Source: Acidobacteriota bacterium
Lineage (GTDB): Bacteria > Actinomycetota > Acidimicrobiia > Acidimicrobiales > UBA8190
Direction of reading: 5' to 3'
DNA length: 7,263 nt
Assembly: GCA_028872975.1 (NCBI GenBank)
Contig: JAGWNV010000129.1
Coordinates: 1-7,263, forward strand
The first letter of the stretch is position 1; each line of letters opens with the position of its first letter. The notes beneath the pieces are model-generated. The model saw nothing but the letters and a program-made list of their open reading frames with translations, was not told the DNA's origin and made no database searches. Of this stretch, positions 1 through 5,488 are shown one piece after another. The position numbers and the translations under genes are program-made.

Positions 1-807
1 GAGGCCCTCGGGCTGGCCCATGCCTGGACCTACGACCATCTGACCTGGCGGGGCTTCCGGGACCGGGCCTGGTTCGGGGCCGTACCCACCCTGGCGGCGG
101 CGGCGTCGGTGACCGGGCGGATCGGCCTCGGGACGCTCGTGGCGTCGCCGAACTTCCGCCACCCCCTGCCCTTCGTGAAGGATCTCGTGACACTCGACGA
201 CCTCTCCGGCGGACGGATCGTGGCCGGCATCGGTGCCGGCGGGGAAGGGTGGGACGCCACCGTGATGGGGCAGCGGCCGTGGTCGCGGCGAGAGCGGGCC
301 GAGCGGTTCGCCGAGTTCGTCGAGCTGACCGACCTGCTGTTGCGCGTGCCGGCGGTCTCCTGGCACGGCCGGTACTACGAGGTCGAGGAGGCGAGGACGT
401 ACCCGGGATGCGTCCGGTCTCCCCGTCTGCCGCTCGCCGTCGCCGCCACCGGACCGAAGGGACTGGGGCTGGCGGCGCGCTTCGGCGACCTCTGGGTCAC
501 GACGGGGCCGCCCGGTGTCACGGCGCCGCTCCCGGTCGCAGAGGGCGTGACCCTCGTGGCGTCCCAGCTGGCCGGGCTGGACGAGGCCTGCCGGGCCGTC
601 GGGCGCGACCCGGCCGGCATCGGCCGGCTCGTGCTCACCGGGCCGGGGCTCGACCCCGGCCTCGGGTCCGTGGAGGAGTTCCGGGACGCGGTGGGGCGCT
701 ACGAAGAGATCGGCGTCACCGATCTCGTCGTCCACTGGCCGCGGGAGGACGAGCCCTACCGCGCCGACGAAACCGTCTTCGAGCGCGCCGTCGCCTCGAC
801 CTCCTAG
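1..807 (+). CDS. LLM-class (luciferase-like) flavin/F420-dependent oxidoreductase, 5' end outside window
   Basis: The frame is open from base 1 to TAG at 805-807, giving 268 residues with the N-terminus missing. The fragment opens with EALGLAHAWTYDHLTWRG, which matches the end of strand 1 and the W-x-x-D-H-L segment normally found about 25-35 residues into luciferase-like TIM-barrel monooxygenases, so little is lost. Next come the family hallmarks: GRIGLGTLV (residues 38-46), a HPLPF-K-D segment and LDDLSGGRIVAGIGAG (about 66-81). Later GLAARFGDLWVTTG matches the barrel strand near the flavin phosphate. A GTG at 109 could be mistaken for a start, but the conserved sequence continues upstream of it. 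By family, the protein uses FMN or coenzyme F420 to oxidise or reduce a small organic substrate in the cytoplasm. The substrate cannot be told from sequence. The next gene starts 54 bp downstream on the same strand. Confidence 0.9.
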   Translation, partial: EALGLAHAWTYDHLTWRGFRDRAWFGAVPTLAAAASVTGRIGLGTLVASPNFRHPLPFVKDLVTLDDLSGGRIVAGIGAGGEGWDATVMGQRPWSRRERAERFAEFVELTDLLLRVPAVSWHGRYYEVEEARTYPGCVRSPRLPLAVAATGPKGLGLAARFGDLWVTTGPPGVTAPLPVAEGVTLVASQLAGLDEACRAVGRDPAGIGRLVLTGPGLDPGLGSVEEFRDAVGRYEEIGVTDLVVHWPREDEPYRADETVFERAVASTS

Positions 808-861
808 GATGACCGCCCGACCGGGCCCGGAGCGGCTCGGCGAGATCCTCGGGGGGCCGGG

Positions 862-2241
862 ATGCGGGATCGTGTGGGGGTCGGCGCGGGCCTGGGTGCA
901 CTGGTGTGCTCGGCGCTGCTCCTGGGTGCGTGCTCGGCCGGGTCCCCTCCGTCGCAGTCGTCCACCTCGGCCCCGGCGACCCCGCCGGGTGACACCGTCC
1001 CGCTCGTCGCCGCCGGCTCGCCGGGCAACGCGTCGTACCTCGTGTACTGGGACCAGAACGAGGAGGTCGACCTTCTCTCCATGCCGTCGGGCACCCAGGG
1101 CCAGCTGATGCCCGCCTGGGACCTGAACGGCCAGGTCTGCGTGCTCCCCGACGGCCGGTTCGTCGGAGGGTACGACCCCACCCTTCCCGGCCAGCGGAAC
1201 CTGGGCAGCGCCAAGCCCTACAAGCAGCCCGGCGACGGCGAGGAGTTGAACGAGCCCGACGGGTCCTTCAGCGGCCAGACCCTCTACGTGCCGGGCCCCT
1301 ACAAGATGCCCGGCCAGAGGCTCGGCAGTGACTCCCCGCCCACCCCCGACGGGGTCTTCAACAACAACCAGACCTACACCGGCTGCGCCGTCGACAAGAA
1401 GGGCGACGTCTTCGGCAGCGACATCGCCGACGCCCAGGGCGACTACCCGCCGCCGAGCAGCGGGAGGCTGGTCGAGTGGTTCGCCCCGAGCTACACGACC
1501 TACTGCATCGTCTACGGCCCGACCTCGGGCGGATACGGCCCCCACCACACCGACGGGACGGGGGGCCTCGAACAACCGGGCATGATGAACCTGGCCGACA
1601 ACGGCGACGTCCTCGTCCCCAACGTCGGCTCGTCCTCGGTGCTCCGGTTCGCCGCCTCGTCGATGCCCGCCGGCGCGGCGTCGTGCCCGAACGGCATCTA
1701 CCCCCGCAGCAAGGTGAAGGTGTCGGACTTCGTGAAGGTGCCCTTCCCGGCCGGCGTGGCCAAGGACCCGACCTGCGACTGCTTCGCCGTCAGCAGCTAC
1801 ATCGGCAACCCGTCGATCTCCTGGTTCACCGCCGACGGCAAGCCCGAGGCCGGCCACGGGTCGGTGCCCGGCACGACGGCGGCGGACCTCGGGAAGAGCG
1901 CGGGCCAGTACAACCCCTTCGGCATGGCCTTCGGGCCGGACGGGACGCTCTACTTCGTCGACATCCACGTCGTCTGCAAGGCGCTGCTCACCGGGTGCGG
2001 CCCGGGGGACTACGCCGGGCGGGTCATGCGGGTGACGGTCACAGGCGGACAGCCCTCGGCGCCGACGACCGTGGCGGGCGGGTTCGACTTCCCGACGAGC
2101 GTCACCGTCTGCGTGCCCGGCCGGGCCCAGGTATGTCCCTACCCCACGGGCAAGCTCGTGGCGCCGCTGTCGGGGCCCTCGGAGAACCCGGCGCCGGCCG
2201 TCGGGCCGTCGAACGCGCCGGCGACGGCGGGCTTCGGGTAG
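862..2241 (+). CDS. Secreted lipoprotein, probable beta-propeller (NHL/SMP-30-like), function unknown
   Basis: 459 residues. The N-terminus is a lipoprotein signal: Arg2/Arg4, a hydrophobic core, then lipobox L-L-G-A-C with the lipidated cysteine at residue 24. A Ser/Pro/Thr-rich tether (about 25-50) follows. This signal fixes the ATG at 862; the nearby in-frame GTG at 874 would lose the positive charges. The ribosome site is weak (a GGGGGG run at 851-856). The body has several blade-like segments of the form A-x-D-x-x-G-D-V/L-x-x-x: about 174-189, 242-263 (NLADNGDVLVPN) and 351-369 (PFGMAFGPDGTLYFVDIH), then 406-416. These resemble NHL/SMP-30 propeller repeats. Ten cysteines lie beyond the lipobox (93, 175, 215, 275, 305, 307, 372, 379, 417, 425), suggesting disulfides on the outer face of the membrane. 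The C-terminus is Pro/Ala-rich and low-complexity. No catalytic residues are recognised. The propeller assignment is inference; binding or sugar/lactone chemistry are both possible. Confidence 0.85.
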   Translation: MRDRVGVGAGLGALVCSALLLGACSAGSPPSQSSTSAPATPPGDTVPLVAAGSPGNASYLVYWDQNEEVDLLSMPSGTQGQLMPAWDLNGQVCVLPDGRFVGGYDPTLPGQRNLGSAKPYKQPGDGEELNEPDGSFSGQTLYVPGPYKMPGQRLGSDSPPTPDGVFNNNQTYTGCAVDKKGDVFGSDIADAQGDYPPPSSGRLVEWFAPSYTTYCIVYGPTSGGYGPHHTDGTGGLEQPGMMNLADNGDVLVPNVGSSSVLRFAASSMPAGAASCPNGIYPRSKVKVSDFVKVPFPAGVAKDPTCDCFAVSSYIGNPSISWFTADGKPEAGHGSVPGTTAADLGKSAGQYNPFGMAFGPDGTLYFVDIHVVCKALLTGCGPGDYAGRVMRVTVTGGQPSAPTTVAGGFDFPTSVTVCVPGRAQVCPYPTGKLVAPLSGPSENPAPAVGPSNAPATAGFG

Positions 2242-2243
2242 GA

Positions 2244-2289
2244 GCCGGCCATAGGAGCGAGGGCCCAGAGACCCTTGCCCTCCGCCGGC
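2244..2289 (+). terminator. Two-part GC-rich hairpin between lipoprotein and PH-like genes
   Basis: GCCGGC at 2244-2249 can pair with GCCGGC at 2284-2289. Inside it, GAGGGC at 2259-2264 pairs with GCCCTC at 2277-2282. The total is 12 base pairs with an asymmetric internal loop. It starts 3 nt after the lipoprotein stop and ends 20 nt before the next ATG. No T-tract follows, so it may be an attenuating or transcript-stabilising stem rather than a classical intrinsic terminator. GC-rich DNA makes such stems common. Confidence 0.3.
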
Positions 2290-2309
2290 CCTGCCGCCAC
2301 GATCGTGCC

Positions 2310-2636
2310 ATGACCGAGAACGGCGCACGCTACGACGACGGCCGGGTCGCCTGCGACGACGAAGCCGTCACCATCCGCTGGTACTACCCCTGGGGGGCGA
2401 AGCGTGTCCCCTACGGCCGCATCCGGGCCGCGACCCCCTTCGATCTGAGCCCGGTCCGGGGGGCGTGGCGGATCTGGGGGTCGGGCGACTTCGTCCACTG
2501 GTACAACCTCGACCCGGCCCGGCCCGGCAAGGCCCGCGGCATCGAGCTCGACGTGGGCGGGAGGATCCGCCCCTGCATCACCCCCGACGATGTCGAGGCC
2601 GTCCAGCGCATCCTCGACGCCCGTCGCGCCGCCTAG
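2310..2636 (+). CDS. Small PH-like domain protein, conserved hypothetical
   Basis: 108 residues from ATG 2310 to TAG 2634-2636. The sequence begins MTENGARYDDGRVACDDEAV and continues with alternating beta strands: TIRWYYPWGAKRVPYGRIRA (21-40), WRIWGSGDFVHWYNLD (53-68), GIELDVGGRIRPCIT (77-91). It ends in a helix, PDDVEAVQRILDARRA (92-107). Seven short strands closed by a C-terminal helix are the layout of bacterial PH (bPH) domains, and the closing T-P-D-D-x-E-A-V sequence is usual for them. No signal peptide or membrane helix is visible, so it is presumably cytoplasmic or bound to a partner. No good Shine-Dalgarno site precedes the ATG; only a CACGATCGTG palindrome lies there (2298-2307). 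The frame is open far upstream, but that part runs antiphase through the lipoprotein gene and is not coding. The gene converges on the TrpB2 gene with a 22-bp gap. Molecular role unknown. Confidence 0.75.
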   Translation: MTENGARYDDGRVACDDEAVTIRWYYPWGAKRVPYGRIRAATPFDLSPVRGAWRIWGSGDFVHWYNLDPARPGKARGIELDVGGRIRPCITPDDVEAVQRILDARRAA

Positions 2637-2658
2637 CCTGCCCGGCGCCGCTCGCCGC

Positions 2659-3909
2659 CTATCCCTGATCGAGACGGCCACCCAGGAAGTCGTCGTAGGC
2701 CTGGAGGTCGAGCAGCCCGTGGCCGGAGAAGCCGAAGAGGATCACCCTCTCCCGACCCTCCTCCTTGGCCCGCAACGCCTCGTCGATCACCGCCCGCACG
2801 GCGTGGCCGGTCTCGGGGGCGGGGATGGTGCCCTGAGTGCGGGCGAACTGGACGGCGGCTTCGAAGACCTTGCCCTGCGGGTAGGCCGTGGCCCGCATCC
2901 GGCCCGACTTCACCAGGTTGGAGATGATGGGGGCGTCTCCGTGGTACCGGAGCCCGCCGGCGTGGATGGGCGGCGGGATGAAGTCGCGCCCCAGGGTGTA
3001 CATGGGCAGCAGCGGGGTGGTCCCGGCCGTGTCGCCGAAGTCGTAGTCGAAGGTCCCGGCGGTGAGCGTCGGGCACGACGAGGGCTCGACGGCGAGCAGG
3101 TCCACGTCCCGGTCGGGCACGAAGGGCAGGGCCAGGCCGCCCAGGTTGGAGCCGCCTCCGCAGCAGCCGATGACGATGTCGGGACGCTCCTCGCCGGCCA
3201 GGGCCAGCTGCTCCTTGGCCTCGAGGCCGATCACGGTCTGGTGGAGCAGCACGTGGTTGAGCACCGACCCCAGCGAGTAGTGCGAGTCGGCCCGGCCCGC
3301 CGCGTCGCGCACGGCGTCGCTGATGGCCGTGCCCAGGGATCCGGGGTGGTCGGGCTCGTCGACGGGTGAGGCCTCGACGGTGGCCCCCCAGGTCTCCATC
3401 ATCACCCGCCGGTAGGGCTTCTGCTCGTAGGAGGCCCGGACCATGTAGACCTTGCAGTCGAGGTCGAAGAGGGCGCAGGCGAAGGCGAGGGCGCTGCCCC
3501 ACTGGCCGGCGCCCGTCTCGGTGGTGAGCCGGGCCACGCCCTCCTGTTTGTTGTAGAAGGCCTGGGGCACGGCCGTGTTCGGCTTGTGTGATCCGGCCGG
3601 GGACACCGACTCGTCCTTGTAGTAGATGCGCGCCGGGGTGCCGAGCGCCTCCTCGAGTCGCCGGGCCCGGACGAGCGGTGTCGGCCGCCACATCCGCAGC
3701 ACGTCGAGCACCTCGCCGGGCACGTCGATCCACGGGTCGGACGAGACTTCCTGGCCGATGAGAGCCATCGGGAAGAGCGGGGTGAGGTCGTCGGGCCCCA
3801 CCGGCTGGCGGGTCCCGGGGTGAAGGGGCGGGTCGAGTGGCGCCGGCAGCTCGGGCACGACGTTGAACCACGCTTCGGGCAGCCTCTCGCTCGGCAGGAT
3901 CCAGCGCAT
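2659..3909 (-). CDS. trpB: TrpB2-type tryptophan synthase beta chain (PLP enzyme)
   Basis: 416 residues. The start is ATG at 3909, chosen because AGGAGG (3917-3922 on the plus strand as CCTCCT) sits 7 nt upstream; a longer frame to 3975 is open but has no such site. PLP fold type II residues are clear: GSHKPNTA with the Schiff-base lysine K109, ETGAGQWG with catalytic Glu131, phosphate loop C-C-G-G-G-S-N (249-255), and the C-terminal SGHG (395-398) with the serine that contacts the pyridine nitrogen. The N-terminal RWILPSERLPEAWFNV and H-K-P-N (instead of H-K-T-N) mark the TrpB2 branch rather than the TrpA-dependent TrpB1. The reaction expected for the family is L-serine plus indole to L-tryptophan. 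TrpB2 proteins are thought to act without TrpA, for example in indole salvage, and some may have other beta-substitution substrates. No trpA or other trp gene lies within this window. It has a probable promoter of its own and may also receive transcript from the genes upstream. Confidence 0.95.
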   Translation of the reverse strand: MRWILPSERLPEAWFNVVPELPAPLDPPLHPGTRQPVGPDDLTPLFPMALIGQEVSSDPWIDVPGEVLDVLRMWRPTPLVRARRLEEALGTPARIYYKDESVSPAGSHKPNTAVPQAFYNKQEGVARLTTETGAGQWGSALAFACALFDLDCKVYMVRASYEQKPYRRVMMETWGATVEASPVDEPDHPGSLGTAISDAVRDAAGRADSHYSLGSVLNHVLLHQTVIGLEAKEQLALAGEERPDIVIGCCGGGSNLGGLALPFVPDRDVDLLAVEPSSCPTLTAGTFDYDFGDTAGTTPLLPMYTLGRDFIPPPIHAGGLRYHGDAPIISNLVKSGRMRATAYPQGKVFEAAVQFARTQGTIPAPETGHAVRAVIDEALRAKEEGRERVILFGFSGHGLLDLQAYDDFLGGRLDQG

Positions 3910-3943
3910 CAGGGGACCTCCTCGGTGCCGACGGCCGGGCCCC

Positions 3944-3972
3944 TGGATAGCGGGCGTCACCCTCGCCGTCAA
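3944..3972 (-). promoter_or_regulatory. Candidate sigma-A-type promoter for trpB2
   Basis: On the minus strand TTGACG (3972-3967) is followed after exactly 17 nt by TATCCA (3949-3944). That places a start of transcription near 3937 and gives a leader of about 28 nt that still contains the AGGAGG site. The -35 is a good match to the actinobacterial consensus. The -10 matches only in its first three bases and lacks the final T, so this is a moderate prediction. Confidence 0.4.
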
Positions 3973-3984
3973 CACACGCGGCCC

Positions 3985-4006
3985 GCCGCCTCCGTCCGGG
4001 GGCGGC
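3985..4006 (-). terminator. Hairpin between the 96-residue gene and trpB2
   Basis: GCCGCC (3985-3990) and GGCGGC (4001-4006) form a 6-bp perfect stem with a 10-nt loop, 15 nt beyond the stop codon of the 96-residue gene and just before the candidate trpB2 promoter. No U-run follows. It may end or attenuate upstream transcription, but it could be a chance GC-rich stem. Confidence 0.25.
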
Positions 4007-4021
4007 CCCTCGCAGGGCCCG

Positions 4022-4312
4022 TCACCAGCGCTGACGATCCGCCCTCCGGTCGTGGTCCGTCCCCACGAACCCCGGCGCCTGCCCCCGCCGGCGCTCGGCC
4101 TGGACCAGCTCGGGGGCGAAGACGTGGTCGAAGACGTGCCCGTCGGACCGTCGCCGCAGGCGGAAACCGTCGGGGAGCACCTCGGCCACCGAGAAGCCCA
4201 CCGTCCAGGACTCGAGGGAGGGGTTCCACACGCATACGTCGGACCCCACCGTGACCGCCGCCGGGCCGCGCGCCTGCTCCTCTACTCCGACCGACACCCC
4301 GCCGTCGCGCAT
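4022..4312 (-). CDS. Small conserved hypothetical protein, likely SH3/Tudor-like barrel
   Basis: 96 residues from ATG 4312; AGGAGG (4317-4322) lies 4 nt upstream and favours this start over an in-frame ATG at 4342. The N-terminal 20 residues and the C-terminal 25 (Arg/Gln/Asp-rich) look disordered. The core, about residues 21-72, is VGSDVCVWNPSLESWTVGF followed by VAEVLPDGFRLRRRSDG and a V-F-x-x-E-L-V end. The pattern 'V-G-x-x-V-x-V-x-(10)-W-x-x-G-F-x-V-A-E-V-x-x-x-G-Y/F-R-L-R-R-x-S-D-G-x-x-x-x-x-V-F' is one I associate with short actinobacterial proteins of unknown role and with five-stranded SH3/Tudor-like barrels. This comes from memory and inference, with no search run. No signal peptide or membrane segment is seen. 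It is 71 bp downstream of the 74-residue membrane gene on the same strand and could be cotranscribed with it. Confidence 0.7.
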   Translation of the reverse strand: MRDGGVSVGVEEQARGPAAVTVGSDVCVWNPSLESWTVGFSVAEVLPDGFRLRRRSDGHVFDHVFAPELVQAERRRGQAPGFVGTDHDRRADRQRW

Positions 4313-4383
4313 CGGACCTCCTGGACCTGGAGGCTTCGGCACCTGCGGACCCGGCCTTTAGCGGACGGGACGGGGACGGGCGC

Positions 4384-4608
4384 TCAGGCCACCAGGAGAT
4401 CGGCGAGGCCGAGGAGGGCGAGGAGCAGGCCGAAGCCCAGGTAGGCCCCGCCCACCACCCGCCGGTGCCGGGTCACCGAGCCGAAGCGCATCCAGGCCGG
4501 CGCCTCCTCGATCATCCGGGTGCCGAAGCCTCGGTAGTCGGCCAGGGTCGCCATCCCCGCCGCGCCGAAGACGACCCCCGCCAGGAGCGGGAGGAGCCCT
4601 GCGGCCAT
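4384..4608 (-). CDS. Small two-helix membrane protein, hypothetical
   Basis: 74 residues from ATG 4608 to TGA 4384-4386. The start lies 2 nt after the TGA of the GDT1-family gene (4611-4613), which suggests translational coupling; no independent Shine-Dalgarno site is seen. Two hydrophobic stretches, about residues 4-23 and 51-73, flank a polar loop with ADYRGFGTRMIEEAPAWM and a basic VTRHRR just before the second helix. By the positive-inside rule the loop is cytoplasmic and both ends face out. The frame is open further upstream to 5073, but there it overlaps the GDT1 gene in another frame and gives an Arg/Gly/Pro-rich shadow, so the short form is preferred. I do not recognise the family. 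Its position suggests an accessory or coexpressed partner of the exporter, which is inference only. Confidence 0.65.
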   Translation of the reverse strand: MAAGLLPLLAGVVFGAAGMATLADYRGFGTRMIEEAPAWMRFGSVTRHRRVVGGAYLGFGLLLALLGLADLLVA

Positions 4609-4610
4609 CG

Positions 4611-5120
4611 TCAGGCGACCGCCGAGTAGGCCGAGTAGGCGCCGAAGCCGAGGAGGACGAGGACGGTGACCTTGCGGACGACGCGGACGTCGACGACGCG
4701 CAGGAGCGCCTGGCCCCCCACCACGGCGACGGCCGCCGCCGCCCACATGCCGAGGAGGGCACCCACGCCGACCGACAGCGCCGAGTGGTACCGGGCCGCC
4801 AGGTTGGCGGTCAGGATCTGGGTGAGGTCGCCCCACTCCGCCACGAAGACCACGAGGAAGGCGGTGAGGGCGGCGCCGTGGCGCCGCGCCTCGCGTGCCG
4901 CCAGCGCCTCCTCGCTCCGCCCGCTCTCGACCCACGCGTAGACCGCCCCGGCCACGAAGAGGCCCGCCACCAGGGCGAGCACGGCCCGATGGGGGAGGAG
5001 ATGGAAGATGGCGACCCCGACGGTGGTGGCGATGACCACGTGGACGAGGAAGGCCGCCGCCGCGCCCGCCCACACCTGGCCGGGCTTGCCCCGGGTGGCC
5101 AGGACCAGGCTGGCGAACAT
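4611..5120 (-). CDS. GDT1/TMEM165 (UPF0016) family cation exporter; annotated from its first ATG, true N-terminus lies upstream
   Basis: From ATG 5120 the protein has 169 residues and about five hydrophobic helices. The second family signature is intact: AEWGDLTQI (residues 94-102), matching E-x-G-D-[KRL]-[ST]. The first signature is E-L-P-D-K-T-M, and its final M is the ATG at 5120. Reading upstream in the same frame gives VDPVIALICFPVVFLGELPD, a typical first helix of actinobacterial members, so the coding sequence must really extend to about 5186. The region between the two halves (GRSEEALAAREARRHG) is the usual cytoplasmic linker. Family members exchange Mn2+ or Ca2+ for protons; bacterial ones are linked to manganese export. 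Without the first helix one of the two paired cation-binding motifs is lost. See the separate entry for 5121-5225. The 74-residue gene follows after 2 nt. The family assignment is firm; the start is not. Confidence 0.85.
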   Translation of the reverse strand: MFASLVLATRGKPGQVWAGAAAAFLVHVVIATTVGVAIFHLLPHRAVLALVAGLFVAGAVYAWVESGRSEEALAAREARRHGAALTAFLVVFVAEWGDLTQILTANLAARYHSALSVGVGALLGMWAAAAVAVVGGQALLRVVDVRVVRKVTVLVLLGFGAYSAYSAVA

Positions 5121-5225
5121 GGTCTTGTCGGGGAGCTCGCCCAGGAAGACGACGGGGAAGCAGATGAGGGCGATGACGGGGTCGACCGGGCGGACGCTAC
5201 CGCCGGCCGCACCCGCCTGGGTCTC
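5121..5225 (-). other. Conserved first helix of the GDT1 protein, in frame but with no usual start codon
   Basis: In the GDT1 frame, codons from 5225 down to 5121 encode ETQAGAAGGSVRPV and then the conserved first helix and E-L-P-D-K-T. No ATG, GTG or TTG occurs in this frame before the TAG at 5226-5228; the valine near the expected start is GTC. The only well-placed start is GTG at 5212-5210, 10 nt after AGGAG (5227-5223), and it is in a different frame. A single missing base between about 5212 and 5180 (for instance in the CCCC run near 5180) would join that GTG to the conserved sequence. Alternatives are a real frameshift, a programmed -1 shift, a non-standard start or TAG readthrough. Confidence 0.7.
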
Positions 5226-5303
5226 CTACTGGAGGCGCAGGCGGATCGTCCGGAAGCTCAGCGCCCAGCCCGCGGCCACGAAGAGCATCACGACGTCCAT
5301 CAT
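5226..5303 (-). CDS. Possible 25-residue single-helix membrane peptide upstream of GDT1
   Basis: Tandem ATG codons at 5303 and 5300 open a 25-codon frame ending in TAG 5228-5226. The sequence runs MMDVVMLFVAAGWALSF (one hydrophobic helix) followed by a basic tail R-T-I-R-L-R-L-Q. AAGGA lies 6 nt before the first ATG, a fair ribosome site. The TAG overlaps AGGAG (5227-5223), so translation would end on top of the Shine-Dalgarno-like site of the next gene, a layout typical of coupled genes. It is in the same frame as GDT1. Small single-helix proteins are known partners or leaders of ion transporters (for example KdpF, MntS), but I see no sequence match to those. It could also be noncoding chance; at this length the sequence cannot decide. 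Confidence 0.4.
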   Translation of the reverse strand: MMDVVMLFVAAGWALSFRTIRLRLQ

Positions 5304-5305
5304 CT

Positions 5306-5339
5306 CGGGTCCTTCCCTTCGGCCCCCCTGCGGGACCCG
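5306..5339 (-). promoter_or_regulatory. Hairpin masking the ribosome site of the 25-codon ORF, with a competing alternative stem
   Basis: On the minus strand CGGGTCC (5339-5333) pairs perfectly with GGACCCG (5312-5306) around a 20-nt loop. The 3' arm contains the GGA of the AAGGA ribosome site, and the ATG begins 2 nt after it. A second stem, CCTG-GCGGG (5344-5336) with the following CCCGC-AGG (5334-5327), uses the same 5' arm and is mutually exclusive with the first. Two competing folds next to a start codon are the design of many translational riboswitches and attenuators. Regulation is inferred, not shown, and GC-rich sequence raises the chance of accidental stems. Confidence 0.35.
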
Positions 5340-5451
5340 CCAGGAGAACGAGCGCGGAGCGTGGTCTTGCGGTGACGAGTAGGGGTTTTCGGCTCGTTGT
5401 CCGGTGCCGGGGAACGGAGCCCGCCCCGCCGCCACGGCGTGAGCCGTCATC

Positions 5452-5488
5452 CCCCTGGGGCCTGGGCGGAGGGATTAGGCCACAGGGG
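5452..5488 (-). terminator. Strong hairpin upstream of the GDT1 leader
   Basis: CCCCTG (5452-5457) pairs with CAGGGG (5483-5488), and GGCCT (5459-5463) pairs with AGGCC (5477-5481). This gives 11 base pairs interrupted by one 1x1 mismatch, with a 13-nt loop. It is the strongest stem I found in the noncoding parts. It lies over 200 nt past the stop of the F420-reductase-like gene and has no U-run, so it is either a terminator for that gene without a U-tract or part of a structured leader RNA for the exporter. Confidence 0.35.

Noticed and set aside
815..861. CCGGGCCCGG palindrome between the oxidoreductase and lipoprotein genes
   Set aside because: It has no loop, no T-run and is expected by chance at this GC content; not called as a terminator.
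2298..2307. CACGATCGTG perfect palindrome just before the PH-like gene
   Set aside because: Ten-base palindromes are expected several times by chance in 7 kb; no second copy or promoter context supports an operator.
1476..2309. Long upstream extension of the PH-like frame
   Set aside because: It runs out of phase through the lipoprotein gene and is Arg-rich low-complexity; the real start is ATG 2310.
2633..3871. Open 412-codon frame on the minus strand overlapping trpB2 in another phase
   Set aside because: It is an Arg/Pro/Ala/Gly-rich out-of-frame shadow of trpB2, whose own frame has all catalytic motifs.
4384..5073. 229-codon version of the two-helix membrane gene
   Set aside because: Its first 155 codons overlap GDT1 in a different phase and read as Gly/Arg/Pro-rich sequence; only the part from ATG 4608 is protein-like.
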